The notes: a model not told the origin generated them from the sequence alone. Counted from the first letter of the stretch, positions 8,527 through 17,023 are shown. The stretch: 64,000 nucleotides of DNA from Eoetvoesia sp035555955 (GCF_035555955.1 NZ_DATMGA010000003.1:1-64000); one strand, 5' to 3'. Made by a program: numbers and translations.

Positions 8527-9765
8527 ATGCACGCATATTTGATGGAGTTCGGCAATTTGCTCTTGCGCTGGCTGCACGTGGTGGCCGCCATCGCCTGGAT
8601 CGGCGAATCCATTTACTTCGTGATGCTCGACAACAGCCTGCATCCGCCGCGCGGCGAGGAAAGCAAGAAGCGCGGGGTGTTCGGCGAGATGTGGGCGGTG
8701 CACGGCGGCGGCTTCTACCACAACCAAAAATACCTGACCAACCCGGCGGAACTCCCCGACGACCTGCACTGGTCCTTCTGGAAGGCCTACACCACCTGGC
8801 TTTCGGGGTTTGCGCTGTTCGCGGTGCTGTACCTGGTCAAGCCCTCGTTCTACCTGGTCAACACGGGCAGCGACTGGGCCTGGGCCGCGGCGCTTTCGGG
8901 CTGGCAGGCCAGCATCATTGCCGTGCTGTTCCTGGTGGCGGGCTGGGTGGTCTACGACCAGCTCTGCCGGCGCGTCAGCCCCAATATGGAAAACGACGGG
9001 GTATTGAGCATTGCCGTCGCCATCATGATGGTGATCGTGGCCTATCTAAGCAGCCATATATTCCAGGGCCGGGCCGCCTTCCTCATTACCGGCGCGGTCA
9101 TGGCCACCAGTATGTCGGCCAATGTGTTCTTCTGGATCATCCCCGGCCAGCATCGCATGGTCAATGCCCTGAAAAGCGGCCAGACGCCCAATCCCCTGGA
9201 CGGCAAGCGCGGCAAGCAGCGCTCGGTGCACAACACCTATTTCACGCTGCCCGTCGTGTTCCTGATGCTCAGCAACCACTACTCGTTCACGTTTTCCAGC
9301 CCCTACGCCTGGATCATCATGAGCCTGTTCATCTTTTCGGGCGCGGCCATACGGCAATATTTCGTGCTGCGCCACCTGGGGCAGAACAAGCTGGCCTATC
9401 CCGCCGTCGGCATCGTCCTGCTTATCGTCATTGCCTGGCTGGCCGCCCCTGTCGCGCCAACCGTCCCGGCGCCTGCCGCGCAAACGGCGGCTGCCGGCGG
9501 CACCACCGCTGCCGCCCAAGAAACCAGCACCAAGCAGGCCCTGGAAATCTTCCATGCGCGGTGCATACAGTGCCACTCCGCCAAGCCGAGCCAGCCGGGG
9601 TTCGCCTCGGCCCCGGCCGGCATCATGCTGGACACCGAACAGGAAGCCCTGGCTCACCCCGCGCTTATCAAGCAGGTCGTCGCCAGCAAATACATGCCTC
9701 TGGGCAATATGACTCACATGACTGACGCCGAGCGCGCCAGCATCGCGGCCTGGGCCGGCAAATAA
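8527..9765 (+). CDS. puuD: Membrane urate oxidase (urate hydroxylase) with C-terminal cytochrome c domain
   Basis: This 412-residue PuuD-type enzyme oxidises urate to 5-hydroxyisourate. The N-terminal ~310 residues are a multi-helix membrane domain (hydrophobic spans from residue 7 to about 312). After an Ala/Pro/Thr-rich linker comes a small cytochrome c domain with heme site CIQCH at 346-350 and a KYMPLGN segment offering the Met ligand near 390. Electrons therefore enter the respiratory chain instead of reducing oxygen directly to peroxide, as in cofactorless uricase. It sits 84 bases after uraH, completing the pathway from xanthine. Confidence 0.94.
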   Translation: MHAYLMEFGNLLLRWLHVVAAIAWIGESIYFVMLDNSLHPPRGEESKKRGVFGEMWAVHGGGFYHNQKYLTNPAELPDDLHWSFWKAYTTWLSGFALFAVLYLVKPSFYLVNTGSDWAWAAALSGWQASIIAVLFLVAGWVVYDQLCRRVSPNMENDGVLSIAVAIMMVIVAYLSSHIFQGRAAFLITGAVMATSMSANVFFWIIPGQHRMVNALKSGQTPNPLDGKRGKQRSVHNTYFTLPVVFLMLSNHYSFTFSSPYAWIIMSLFIFSGAAIRQYFVLRHLGQNKLAYPAVGIVLLIVIAWLAAPVAPTVPAPAAQTAAAGGTTAAAQETSTKQALEIFHARCIQCHSAKPSQPGFASAPAGIMLDTEQEALAHPALIKQVVASKYMPLGNMTHMTDAERASIAAWAGK

Positions 9766-9779
9766 AGCCGGCCTCGTGG

Positions 9780-10250
9780 CTACGCCCTGGGCGCCGCGGC
9801 GGCGTTCCTGAAAACAGGCCGGATCACGCGCTCGCGGATCCGCCAATAGCCGTCGCCCTGCAGCACATACACGTCTTCAAAGTCCGCGACCATGAACACG
9901 GCAACATGGTCGACGGGCAAGTCGGCGGTATTGCTGGCATAGGAAACCCAGACGCTGCTGCCGCGCGCCTCGGTATGGTCGTGGTTGAACTCCAGCCGCA
10001 AGCCTGTGCCCGCATGCCGCGTTATGCGCGGCCCGCCGGCCGCCTTGCGCTCTACGAAGAACCGCTTGATCTCGCCCGGCCCCGACAAAAAGCGTGCACC
10101 GCTTGTATAGCGCGCGTCTTCGGTGAAGGCCTGCGCCAGGTCGTCGTAACGCTGCTCGTCGAGACAGGCTGCCACAAAGGCGTTCAGCTCTTCGATCGCC
10201 AGCCTGTGCGCAAGCGTTGCGCCGATTTCCTGCACGGAAGAACGCTTCAT
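9780..10250 (-). CDS. NTF2-fold (SnoaL-like) protein of aromatic island 1
   Basis: This 156-residue protein has the cone-shaped NTF2/SnoaL fold pattern: an N-terminal helix pair (I-E-E-L-N-A-F-V-A-A-C-L-D-E-Q-R-Y-D-D-L), T-E-D-A-R-Y at about 45 and a C-terminal D-G-Y-W-R-I-R-E-R strand. Such proteins include small dehydratases, isomerases and dioxygenase beta subunits; the similarity to beta subunits is only in the fold. The start overlaps the stop of the FAH-family gene (ATGA); an ATG two codons earlier is also possible. It is last in the minus-strand operon. Its function may be isomerisation or dehydration of a ring-cleavage product, but nothing in the sequence proves this. Confidence 0.7.
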   Translation of the reverse strand: MKRSSVQEIGATLAHRLAIEELNAFVAACLDEQRYDDLAQAFTEDARYTSGARFLSGPGEIKRFFVERKAAGGPRITRHAGTGLRLEFNHDHTEARGSSVWVSYASNTADLPVDHVAVFMVADFEDVYVLQGDGYWRIRERVIRPVFRNAAAAPRA

Positions 10251-11185
10251 CGCCATTCCACCGGGTTGATCAGGCGGCCTATGCCCGAGATGCCCACCTC
10301 GATGGGGCCGCCCAGCTTGTTCAGGTCTATGTTCTGAACCGCCTTGCCGTTCGCGGCGCCGGCGGCCTTGAGCGCGGTGCCCATGGAAATGATGTCGCCG
10401 GGCTCGAGAGTCATGTAGGTCGAGGCGAACGCCACCACATCCCTGACCTTGAAGAAAAGATTGGCGGTGTTGTCTTCGGTGACGAGCTCGTCCTGGTGCA
10501 CGCAGCGCACGGTAAGGTCGTGCGGGTCGTCGATGGCATCGCGCGTGACGACCCACGGCCCCATCGGGCCGAACGTGTCTGAGCATTTGTAGCGGGCCGG
10601 GTAGGATACCCAGCTGTCGACGTATTCGATGGCGCTGGCGTCGCCCTCTTTGGGGTGGATGGCCCGATAGTGAAAGGTGTCTTCGCCGCGCATGGTGGGC
10701 GAGGTCAGATCATTGATGATGCTGTAGCCGAACACGTGGTCCATGGCCTGTTCGACCGGGATATCGCTGCCCCCCTTGCCGATGACGACGGCCAGTTCGG
10801 GCTCGGGATGAACCCGCCCGAAATCGGCCCGCAGCCGGATGGGCTGGCCATGCCCGATGAGCGATGACGAAGCCTTGATGAACATGGCGGGATGCTTGGG
10901 CCCGCTTTTGATGCGGTCTTTATTGGCGCTGTTGTTCAGGGCGACGCACATGATCTTGCCCGGCCTGGGCACGGGCGGCAGCCAATGCTGGCTGTCCACG
11001 GCGGCCCCCTTGCGGCCGGCAACCGCGGCGCGAACGCGGCCAAGCAAGGCGTCGCCACCAGCGATCACGTCCATGACCGAGCGCGGCGCATCGTCCATGA
11101 TATCTTCAAGCACGGCAACCGCATCGCTCTCCACGGCGACCACCACCGCATCGCGGCCGTTCCTGCTGATTGTTCCGAACTTCAT
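10247..11185 (-). CDS. Fumarylacetoacetate hydrolase family protein
   Basis: This 312-residue protein belongs to the FAH superfamily, whose members cleave C-C bonds in, hydrate, decarboxylate or isomerise aromatic meta-cleavage products. The catalytic core has F-I-K-A-S-S-S-L, E-P-E-L-A-V-V-I-G-K-G and F-G-Y-S-I-I-N-D-L, which carries the metal-binding Glu residues, then G-D-I-I-S-M-G-T near the end. It follows ligB directly: the ligB TGA abuts this ATG and the AAGGAG site lies inside ligB, indicating tight coupling. In this operon it most likely processes the product of the LigAB-type dioxygenase. Exact activity cannot be told. Confidence 0.88.
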   Translation of the reverse strand: MKFGTISRNGRDAVVVAVESDAVAVLEDIMDDAPRSVMDVIAGGDALLGRVRAAVAGRKGAAVDSQHWLPPVPRPGKIMCVALNNSANKDRIKSGPKHPAMFIKASSSLIGHGQPIRLRADFGRVHPEPELAVVIGKGGSDIPVEQAMDHVFGYSIINDLTSPTMRGEDTFHYRAIHPKEGDASAIEYVDSWVSYPARYKCSDTFGPMGPWVVTRDAIDDPHDLTVRCVHQDELVTEDNTANLFFKVRDVVAFASTYMTLEPGDIISMGTALKAAGAANGKAVQNIDLNKLGGPIEVGISGIGRLINPVEWR

Positions 11186-12055
11186 TCATGCTCCTTGTAC
11201 GGTGTTGTCCGCAAACTCCGGTTCAATCATGGTCAATACGCCACAACCGGTGATCTGCGGTGAGGTATAAAAATCGTAGACGGCCTGCGCCTGCTCCGAC
11301 AGTGCGGCCCGCATGGCGAACCACAGGGACAGCTCGCTGGCCTCGGTGCCGCCGTAGCGCATGTATTCTTCCTGGGGCATCGCCACCAGCTTGTCCATAT
11401 TCCTGGGCAAAGCCTTGAGGAAGCGCCTGTCGAACTCCTGGTTGGAAATGCCGAAGCGGGCTCCGCTGATTTGATGCGACATGCCGCCGGTGGCGATGAC
11501 GACGACCCGTTCGTCGGCGTCATTGGCCTCGACAGCCGCCCGTATCTGCCGGCCCAGCCTGGCAAGGCGCTGCGAGGTGGGCAAGGGCTGGCGCACCATG
11601 TTCACCGCGATCGGCGTAACCGGTATGTTCCAGGGGATATCCACCAGATACGGAAACCAGGAATACACGCCGTGATCGAGCTTGAGCGTCTGGCATATCG
11701 TAAGGTCGACCTCGCTTTGGCGGACCAGGTGCTCGACCAGGGGAATGGCGAAGCCCGGATCGCCCCGCAAGTCCGGCAAGGGCCGCTTGCCCCAGCCTTC
11801 GTCGGCCTGCTCGAATTCGTCGGCCACGCCGATGGCCAGGGTCGGGTAGGCGTCGAAATCGAAGTGGTTGAGGTGGTCGTTATAGACGACGACCAGTTGC
11901 GTGGGCCGCAGGTCTTCCAGCCACTGCCTGACCGGACGGGTGCCTTCGTACCAGATGCCCCAGCGCGGGTCGAACCCATGCGCCAGCCCCTTGTCGTATT
12001 CCATGCCCATGGAGGGCGTATGCGCAATACCTATGCCTGCAATGATCTGCGCCAT
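11186..12055 (-). CDS. Class III extradiol dioxygenase, catalytic (LigB-type) subunit
   Basis: This 289-residue protein is the iron-containing subunit of a LigAB-type extradiol dioxygenase, the family of protocatechuate 4,5-dioxygenase and gallate dioxygenase. The His residues are in G-I-A-H-T-P-S-M-G near the N-terminus and N-D-H-L-N-H-F-D; the G-G-M-S-H loop holds the likely catalytic His. The frame is open to 12097, but ATG 12055 overlaps the ligA stop (TAATG) and begins at the family's usual M-A-Q-I. The C-terminal segment ending V-L-T-M-I-E-P-E resembles protocatechuate-type enzymes. Substrate is probably a trihydroxy- or dihydroxybenzoate made by the adjacent Rieske oxygenase. Confidence 0.88.
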   Translation of the reverse strand: MAQIIAGIGIAHTPSMGMEYDKGLAHGFDPRWGIWYEGTRPVRQWLEDLRPTQLVVVYNDHLNHFDFDAYPTLAIGVADEFEQADEGWGKRPLPDLRGDPGFAIPLVEHLVRQSEVDLTICQTLKLDHGVYSWFPYLVDIPWNIPVTPIAVNMVRQPLPTSQRLARLGRQIRAAVEANDADERVVVIATGGMSHQISGARFGISNQEFDRRFLKALPRNMDKLVAMPQEEYMRYGGTEASELSLWFAMRAALSEQAQAVYDFYTSPQITGCGVLTMIEPEFADNTVQGA

Positions 12056-12471
12056 TATTCGAACTCCTTGGGCAGGCCGCTTACCTTGCGCGGGCACGAG
12101 GCCTTGAGCACCTCGACATCCACGCCGGCATTGTGCGCGCCGATGTGCCAGAGGTTCTGGCCGACCGCGGCGGCGATCTTGGAAATGGCCTGCAGATGGC
12201 CGCCGGATAGCAGCAGCCGGCTCCAGTCGCGTGCGAGCACCAGCGCGATATCGCCCTCGGAAATACCGTAAGTCTTCATGTAGGCCACCTCGTCGCGCAG
12301 GTAAACCTGCCGGTTGGCCGGGATGCGCAAGCTAAGCGCAAACTTGTTCAGCTTGTGCCCCTTGAGCGCCAGGTAGGGCGAAAACAACAGGGTTCCCGGC
12401 CAATCGAGATTGAATTCGGGCGTGGGCATGCCCTGGGCTGCTGCTTCGGATGACGATGTCTGGGTGTGCAT
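12055..12471 (-). CDS. Extradiol dioxygenase small (LigA-type) subunit
   Basis: This 138-residue helical protein matches the alpha subunit of protocatechuate 4,5-dioxygenase. The G-H-K-L-N-K-F segment, R-D-E-V-A-Y-M-K-T-Y-G-I-S-E-G-D and G-G-H-L-Q-A-I-S-K-I are characteristic. It caps the LigB active site. The gene overlaps ligB by one base and is about 30 bases after the Rieske oxygenase gene. The first 14 residues are Ser/Thr/Gln rich and may not be translated if the internal ATG at residue 15 is used. Confidence 0.88.
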   Translation of the reverse strand: MHTQTSSSEAAAQGMPTPEFNLDWPGTLLFSPYLALKGHKLNKFALSLRIPANRQVYLRDEVAYMKTYGISEGDIALVLARDWSRLLLSGGHLQAISKIAAAVGQNLWHIGAHNAGVDVEVLKASCPRKVSGLPKEFE

Positions 12472-12504
12472 GATTGCTCCGTGCCGGCTGTGTCCGTCGC
12501 AAGT

Positions 12505-13602
12505 CTATACCTGCTCGTTCGCCATGCGTAGCAGGATGCGGCGCATGGCGACGCCGGCCTGATCGCTTTTTATGTGGATCTCGGCGCCGGTCGCCTCGGG
12601 TTCGGTCCGGTAGATGCGGGCGATGGCCTCGAGCGCGCCCTTGTCCTCGTTGAACGCCGTGATGGCGCTTTGCCTCATGTATTCGTCCACCTCGGTCTCG
12701 CCCAAGGCGAAGTCGCGGGCGAACGAAAACCAGTAATGCGTGGAGTCCTGGGTTTCCGGGGTGGCGAAGTGGGTGATGTAGACCGTGAAATCGCGGCGCT
12801 TGCCCGGTTCGGGCTGCAGGTCGGAAAGCACGGCCGAGGCATGATGCATGGCCGGCGAAACGAATTCGGATTCCGTGCGGCGCGACATTTTTCCGGCAAT
12901 GCCGGTGCGCGCGTAGATGGGGGGCACGTCGCATTCAGCGACGAAGCGGCTGATGTGCACGGTGTTCTCGGTGGTGGATACCTCGAACGGGCTGCGGGCG
13001 TACTCGGGGGTGCCCAGCGTGGACGGATGCAGGTAGGTGAAATGCGACAAGTCCAGCAGATTCTCTTGCAGGTAGACATAGTTGGCCTGCAGGCTTAGAT
13101 AGCTTGTGACGTAGTTCCACTTGGGGTCCACCAGCCAACTGGTATCGGGGATGGCGCTTTCATCGGCCCTGGCGGCATCGTCCATCCATATCCACACGAA
13201 GGGGCCGCGTTCCGCCACTGGATAGGAACGGGTACAGGTACTGGGGGGAACCGACGTTTGCGAGGGAATCTCCGCGCAGGATCCGTCCTGGCGGAAAGCC
13301 AGGCCATGGTAGCCGCAACGCAGAACGTCGCCCTCGAGCTTGCCCTGCGACAACGGAAACGAGCGGTGCGGGCACCGATTGAGCAAAGCCACCGGCTGCC
13401 CGCCCTGCGTGCGATAAAACACCAGGCTTTGGCCGAGCAGAGTCCGCTCGCGCGGCTCGCGCGTGAAGTCGCTGCCCCAGCCGGCGATGTACCAGCAATT
13501 TTTCACCAGCGGCGTCTTCCCGTCGGCCAGGCGCGCATTGGCCTTTGCCAGTGCGGCGACAGCTGCCGATGCCGCCACGCCGGCCTGTTCGTTTGCTCCC
13601 AT
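12505..13602 (-). CDS. VanA-like Rieske non-heme iron oxygenase
   Basis: This 365-residue oxygenase has the [2Fe-2S] Rieske motif with C77-x-H79 and C96-x2-H99, then N-L-L-D-L-S-H-F-T-Y-L-H, the mononuclear iron site typical of the vanillate O-demethylase and phenoxybenzoate-type branch. Such enzymes O-demethylate or hydroxylate aromatic acids. The ATG at 13602 has AAGGAG ahead; the longer frame to 13650 has no such site. No reductase partner is encoded nearby, so electrons must come from elsewhere. It is first in the operon, followed by ligA-ligB, which implies that it makes a catecholic ring for extradiol cleavage. The true substrate is unknown. Confidence 0.88.
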   Translation of the reverse strand: MGANEQAGVAASAAVAALAKANARLADGKTPLVKNCWYIAGWGSDFTREPRERTLLGQSLVFYRTQGGQPVALLNRCPHRSFPLSQGKLEGDVLRCGYHGLAFRQDGSCAEIPSQTSVPPSTCTRSYPVAERGPFVWIWMDDAARADESAIPDTSWLVDPKWNYVTSYLSLQANYVYLQENLLDLSHFTYLHPSTLGTPEYARSPFEVSTTENTVHISRFVAECDVPPIYARTGIAGKMSRRTESEFVSPAMHHASAVLSDLQPEPGKRRDFTVYITHFATPETQDSTHYWFSFARDFALGETEVDEYMRQSAITAFNEDKGALEAIARIYRTEPEATGAEIHIKSDQAGVAMRRILLRMANEQV

Positions 13603-13680
13603 TTTTTGCTCCTTGCACAGATGTTGGACGACCCTTTTGCTGCCGAGCACGGGTAAACCTGCTGGCCTGCGAAATATTAA

Positions 13681-13709
13681 TGCAGCATTGCTGCACTAAT
13701 GCAGCTATA
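13681..13709. promoter_or_regulatory. Palindrome in the divergent Rieske/IclR promoter gap
   Basis: A perfect 7-1-7 dyad, TGCAGCATTGCTGCA, lies at 13681-13695, with a third related half-site (ATGCAGCTAT) at 13699-13708. It sits in the 280-base gap between the divergent oxygenase and IclR-type genes, about 80 bases upstream of the oxygenase start. IclR proteins bind such short dyads, so this is a good candidate operator. No convincing -35/-10 pair could be fixed here. Confidence 0.45.
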
Positions 13710-13882
13710 GTATCATTGCTTCAGATCAAAAAAATATCCGGGAATTCCCGGAATCGGCCATTGGGGCAACGCCCGACAACATCGGCAATCCCCCATGCCG
13801 CTATACTTTCGCTGGGCATGCGCCCTGGCCGCGGCGTTTTCCACGGTACATGACGTTCTGCAAGGAGCAGGCAAGCAGTTCT

Positions 13883-14674
13883 ATGGCAAAGGGAATCCAA
13901 TCCATCGATATCGCGTTCGGCGTGCTGCACGCGCTTCAGCACAGCACTGGCCCGATGCTGCTGAAGGACATCGCTGCGCGCACCGGCATGTCGGCAAGCA
14001 AGGCCAGGATGTATTTGGTCAGCCTGCTGCGCACCGGGCTGGTCTCGCAAAACGCAAGCAGCGCCTATACCCTGGGCCCGGCCGCACTGAACCTGGGCCT
14101 GGCCGCCTTCAAGCAGATCGACCTGATGGATACGACGCGAAGGCTGCTGACTTCGCTGACGGAAGAAACCCAGGCCCCCACCATGCTGAACATATGGGCC
14201 GGCACGTCCATAAGAATCATTGCCCGCAACGACAGCGCCGGCGACCTGCCCATCCACTTCCGCATAGGAGGAACCGCCGCCCTGACCAATACGGCGACGG
14301 GGCGGGTCTTCATGGCTTATTTGCCGGCCGGGGTCGTCATGCCTTACGTACAGAGCGAACTGGCAAACAAGCCGGCAACGGGGGAAGATGCCGTGACCAT
14401 GGAGGCCCTGGAGCAGCGCGTCCACGCCATCCGCGAACGCGGCTACGATATGTCGCCCGATGTCGTGCTGACCACCGATCCCCACATCACACTGCAGGGC
14501 TATGGGGCCATCGCCGTGCCGGTCGTCGACATTTCCCAGGAGCTGCGGTTCGTCATCACCGTGCTGTACCGCAAGACCAGCGATACCCGCGAAGCCGATA
14601 CCATAGCCAGCATCCTGGAAAAAATCCGCGACGCCATTCCTACCCCCGTGCTGCCGCCCGTCCGGGCCTCCTGA
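13883..14674 (+). CDS. IclR-family transcriptional regulator
   Basis: This 263-residue regulator has an N-terminal winged helix (G-I-Q-S-I-D-I-A-F-G-V-L-H-A-L, then L-K-D-I-A-A-R-T-G-M-S-A-S-K-A-R) and a C-terminal IclR effector domain containing N-T-A-T-G-R-V-F-M-A and Q-G-Y-G-A-I-A-V-P-V. IclR members commonly control aromatic catabolism. It is divergent from the oxygenase-ligAB-FAH operon and is the probable regulator. ATG 13883 is chosen because it starts at the family position; an ATG at 13850 would add 11 residues and cannot be excluded, since neither has a strong Shine-Dalgarno sequence. Confidence 0.88.
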   Translation: MAKGIQSIDIAFGVLHALQHSTGPMLLKDIAARTGMSASKARMYLVSLLRTGLVSQNASSAYTLGPAALNLGLAAFKQIDLMDTTRRLLTSLTEETQAPTMLNIWAGTSIRIIARNDSAGDLPIHFRIGGTAALTNTATGRVFMAYLPAGVVMPYVQSELANKPATGEDAVTMEALEQRVHAIRERGYDMSPDVVLTTDPHITLQGYGAIAVPVVDISQELRFVITVLYRKTSDTREADTIASILEKIRDAIPTPVLPPVRAS

Positions 14675-14712
14675 AGCCTATACTCCCAGAACAACGCATC
14701 CCTGGACTTTCC

Positions 14713-15357
14713 ATGACCCGCATCGCACTCATCCACGCCCTGGCTCAATCCGTTCCGCCCATCAACCAAGCCTTTGCGCGCCTGTGGCCCGAAGCCACGC
14801 TGATGAACCTGCTTGACGACAGCCTGTCGGCCGACGTGGCGAAAACCGGACTGGACGCGTGCATGCACCAGCGCTTCATGACCTTGGCCGACTATGCAGT
14901 GGGCTGCGGGTCCGACGCCATCCTCTATACCTGCTCGGCCTTCGGCCCCTGCATCGAAGCCGTGGCCCGCAAATACCCAGACATGCCGGTGCTCAAGCCC
15001 AACGAAGCCATGATTGCGCAAGCGGCCAGGCGCGGCAAACGCATCGGCCTGGTGGCGACCTTCGCCCCCACCCTGGCCTCCATGCCGGCCGAGTTTCCCG
15101 GCACCGTCGAAGTCGAGACCGAGCTGGCGGCGGGCGCGCTGGACGCCCTGAACGCCGGCGATGCCGCGCGCCACGACGAGCTGGCTGCGCAGGCTGCCGG
15201 CCGCCTGCAGGCGCGGGGCTGCGACCTGATCGCCCTGGCGCAGTTCAGCCTGGCGCGCGCCGCGCCAAAAGTCGCCCAAAGCGTCCCGCTCGATGTGTTG
15301 ACGACCGTCGACAGCGCGGTCGAGCTGCTGCGCGAAAAGCTGGCCCCGGGCCGCTAA
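14713..15357 (+). CDS. Asp/Glu racemase-like superfamily protein
   Basis: This 214-residue protein has the two-domain Asp/Glu racemase fold: M-T-R-I-A-L-I-H-A at the N-terminus, the L-Y-T-C-S-A-F-G nucleophile loop with C74, and R-G-K-R-I-G-L-V-A-T at the start of domain two. The second catalytic Cys expected in the C-terminal loop is replaced: the motif reads G-C-D-L-I-A-L-A-Q-F-S with Q177. A single-Cys enzyme is unlikely to be a true racemase; related proteins include decarboxylases and isomerases. It follows the IclR gene by 38 bases and may act in aromatic island 1. Confidence 0.75.
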   Translation: MTRIALIHALAQSVPPINQAFARLWPEATLMNLLDDSLSADVAKTGLDACMHQRFMTLADYAVGCGSDAILYTCSAFGPCIEAVARKYPDMPVLKPNEAMIAQAARRGKRIGLVATFAPTLASMPAEFPGTVEVETELAAGALDALNAGDAARHDELAAQAAGRLQARGCDLIALAQFSLARAAPKVAQSVPLDVLTTVDSAVELLREKLAPGR

Positions 15358-15415
15358 TCCCGCCCGCCGTGCGTATCCGGTACGACGCTTGCCTTGAAAA
15401 TCCGCGGGCCGCAGC

Positions 15416-16429
15416 CTAGCCAATGCACAGATAGCCGCGCGTAAGCCCTTCCGCGGCCATCATCGAGCCGCTTTCCGAAATACGAACGGCCCCATAGCCC
15501 GGCGGACAGCTGCAGGCGCCGGTAATCAGGTTGTAGGTTCCGGCGGCACAGCCGGTCTTGGTATTGGTGGAATACCCTCCGCCGCCCCGCCCTCCCGCCG
15601 GCAGCCAGACATTGCCCCAGCAGACAAGCAGGGCGCCGTAAGCGGCGCGCGCCATCAATCCATCCGCCGGGCAGGCCGTTCGCTCTGTGGCTTCGGCGCC
15701 AATCGACAGGTACCCCTGCACATTGACCGAAGCCTGCGCATGGATATCGCCTTTTACCGTAGCCGTGCCCTGTAGATCTGGGTCTCGGCTATCCCGCACC
15801 CGCAGGTAATCGGTGGCCGCCAATTGCTCGGCGGTGACCGCCATGGCAACGGTACCATCAGGCAGCGGATCCAAGCCCGGAACAGGAGGATTGGGAAACT
15901 GAAAAGCCGCCCCGCCTATCTGATGGGAACGGCCGCGCAAGACGGCCCCGCCCTGGCCCTGGGCCGCGAGCAGCCACTGCGCCACCAACTGCTCGCCGGA
16001 CGACGAGGCCATGGCGTCGGGCAGCGCCCGGCTGCTGTGGACGAGCGCTTCGACGCGGCACTCGTTGCCGGGACATGGCCCGCTGCGCATGATGCGGATC
16101 GTCGCCCCCAAGCCTCGCACGCCGGACTCGGGAAAGCCCGCCGACAGCAAGCCCGCCGCCTTCAATTCGGCAAGCCGCGGCCGGGCCCAATCGGCATAGC
16201 CAAGATGCGCGAGCTCGGCGGTGCCCGAGGCCGCCCGCAGTACCGCCTTGTGACGATCCAGGTATGCGAACGCCGCCAGCCGTATCGACGACATCCACAC
16301 GGCGGCGGCCTGGGCCGCCGCGTCGTTGATGCGATTGGCGACCTGGCCGGCGCCCCATACCGCAAGCAGTGTGGCGACGAGCAAGGCCACGGTCAGCTCC
16401 AGCATGGCGAAACCTCGCTGCCTGCGCAC
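15416..16429 (-). CDS. pilV: PilV-like minor pilin / adhesin of thin pilus
   Basis: This 337-residue protein has a short prepilin leader ending R-R-Q-R-G, then the F-A-M-L-E-L-T-V helix with Glu at mature position 5. The rest resembles the shufflon-type PilV of IncI plasmid R64, including an internal V-K-G-D-I-H-A-Q-A-S-V-N-V-Q-G-Y-L segment and a Cys-rich C-terminal part. The start is GTG at 16429, nine bases after the pilS stop. No recombinase gene or repeated recombination sites follow, so the C-terminus appears fixed, not switched by inversion. It is the last gene of the pil operon. Confidence 0.8.
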   Translation of the reverse strand: MRRQRGFAMLELTVALLVATLLAVWGAGQVANRINDAAAQAAAVWMSSIRLAAFAYLDRHKAVLRAASGTAELAHLGYADWARPRLAELKAAGLLSAGFPESGVRGLGATIRIMRSGPCPGNECRVEALVHSSRALPDAMASSSGEQLVAQWLLAAQGQGGAVLRGRSHQIGGAAFQFPNPPVPGLDPLPDGTVAMAVTAEQLAATDYLRVRDSRDPDLQGTATVKGDIHAQASVNVQGYLSIGAEATERTACPADGLMARAAYGALLVCWGNVWLPAGGRGGGGYSTNTKTGCAAGTYNLITGACSCPPGYGAVRISESGSMMAAEGLTRGYLCIG

Positions 16430-16438
16430 GGCAGCCGC

Positions 16439-17023
16439 CTAGCTTGCCACGAAGACGAAGGTATTTACGTCGCCTCGCCCGCACAGGGTTTCGGCGTTGA
16501 GAGCGTTATAGGGAGTGCCGGCATCCTTGACCGTTGCGGCGGACTGCCCGTCGGCCGAAATGGAAATGGAGTCGGACACCCGCTGCATGACCGAAGCGAT
16601 GGACGGGCACGCCGCGTTGTTGACGCTGGTAAGCGTAATGGAAAAGGCGGCGCCCGATTCTGCGGCGGCAACCGTCACCTCGCCGCTGCCGCCAAGGCCA
16701 TGCAGGATGCGGGTGGTGGAATCGCTGCCCGATACCGAGAAAATGCTGGACTCCCGCACGAGATTGGCCAGATGGTTCGTATCGATATCGGCATACGGCG
16801 TGGTCGACCCGTTGGGCGCGTTGACCTTGGTCTGCAGGATGAAACGCGCCAGCTCTTCGCCGACTTTGGGGACTTTGTTTTCGATGATGTATCCCCCGAC
16901 GGCTGGAACACTGATGATGGCCAGCAACAACACGATGGCCGTGACGATGGAAACCTCGATCAGGGAAAAACCCTGCTGGCGCATAGCCTGGCTGCGCTTG
17001 ATTTTCAGACGGGACGCAAACAT
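16439..17023 (-). CDS. pilS: PilS-like major type IVb prepilin
   Basis: This 194-residue prepilin has an 18-residue leader ending M-R-Q-Q-G, the cleavage site before F-S-L-I-E-V, Glu at mature position 5 and a long hydrophobic helix. Its globular domain has two Cys residues (N-N-A-A-C-P-S and E-T-L-C-G), which probably form the C-terminal disulfide loop of type IVb pilins. ATG 17023 has AAGGAG before it; the frame open to 17191 is inside pilR. It is the presumed subunit of the thin pilus. The prepilin peptidase is not encoded in this cluster. Confidence 0.87.
   Translation of the reverse strand: MFASRLKIKRSQAMRQQGFSLIEVSIVTAIVLLLAIISVPAVGGYIIENKVPKVGEELARFILQTKVNAPNGSTTPYADIDTNHLANLVRESSIFSVSGSDSTTRILHGLGGSGEVTVAAAESGAAFSITLTSVNNAACPSIASVMQRVSDSISISADGQSAATVKDAGTPYNALNAETLCGRGDVNTFVFVAS

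Noticed and set aside
15416..16000. Shufflon recombination segment at the pilV 3' end
   Set aside because: No 19-base repeated sites and no site-specific recombinase gene were found next to pilV.
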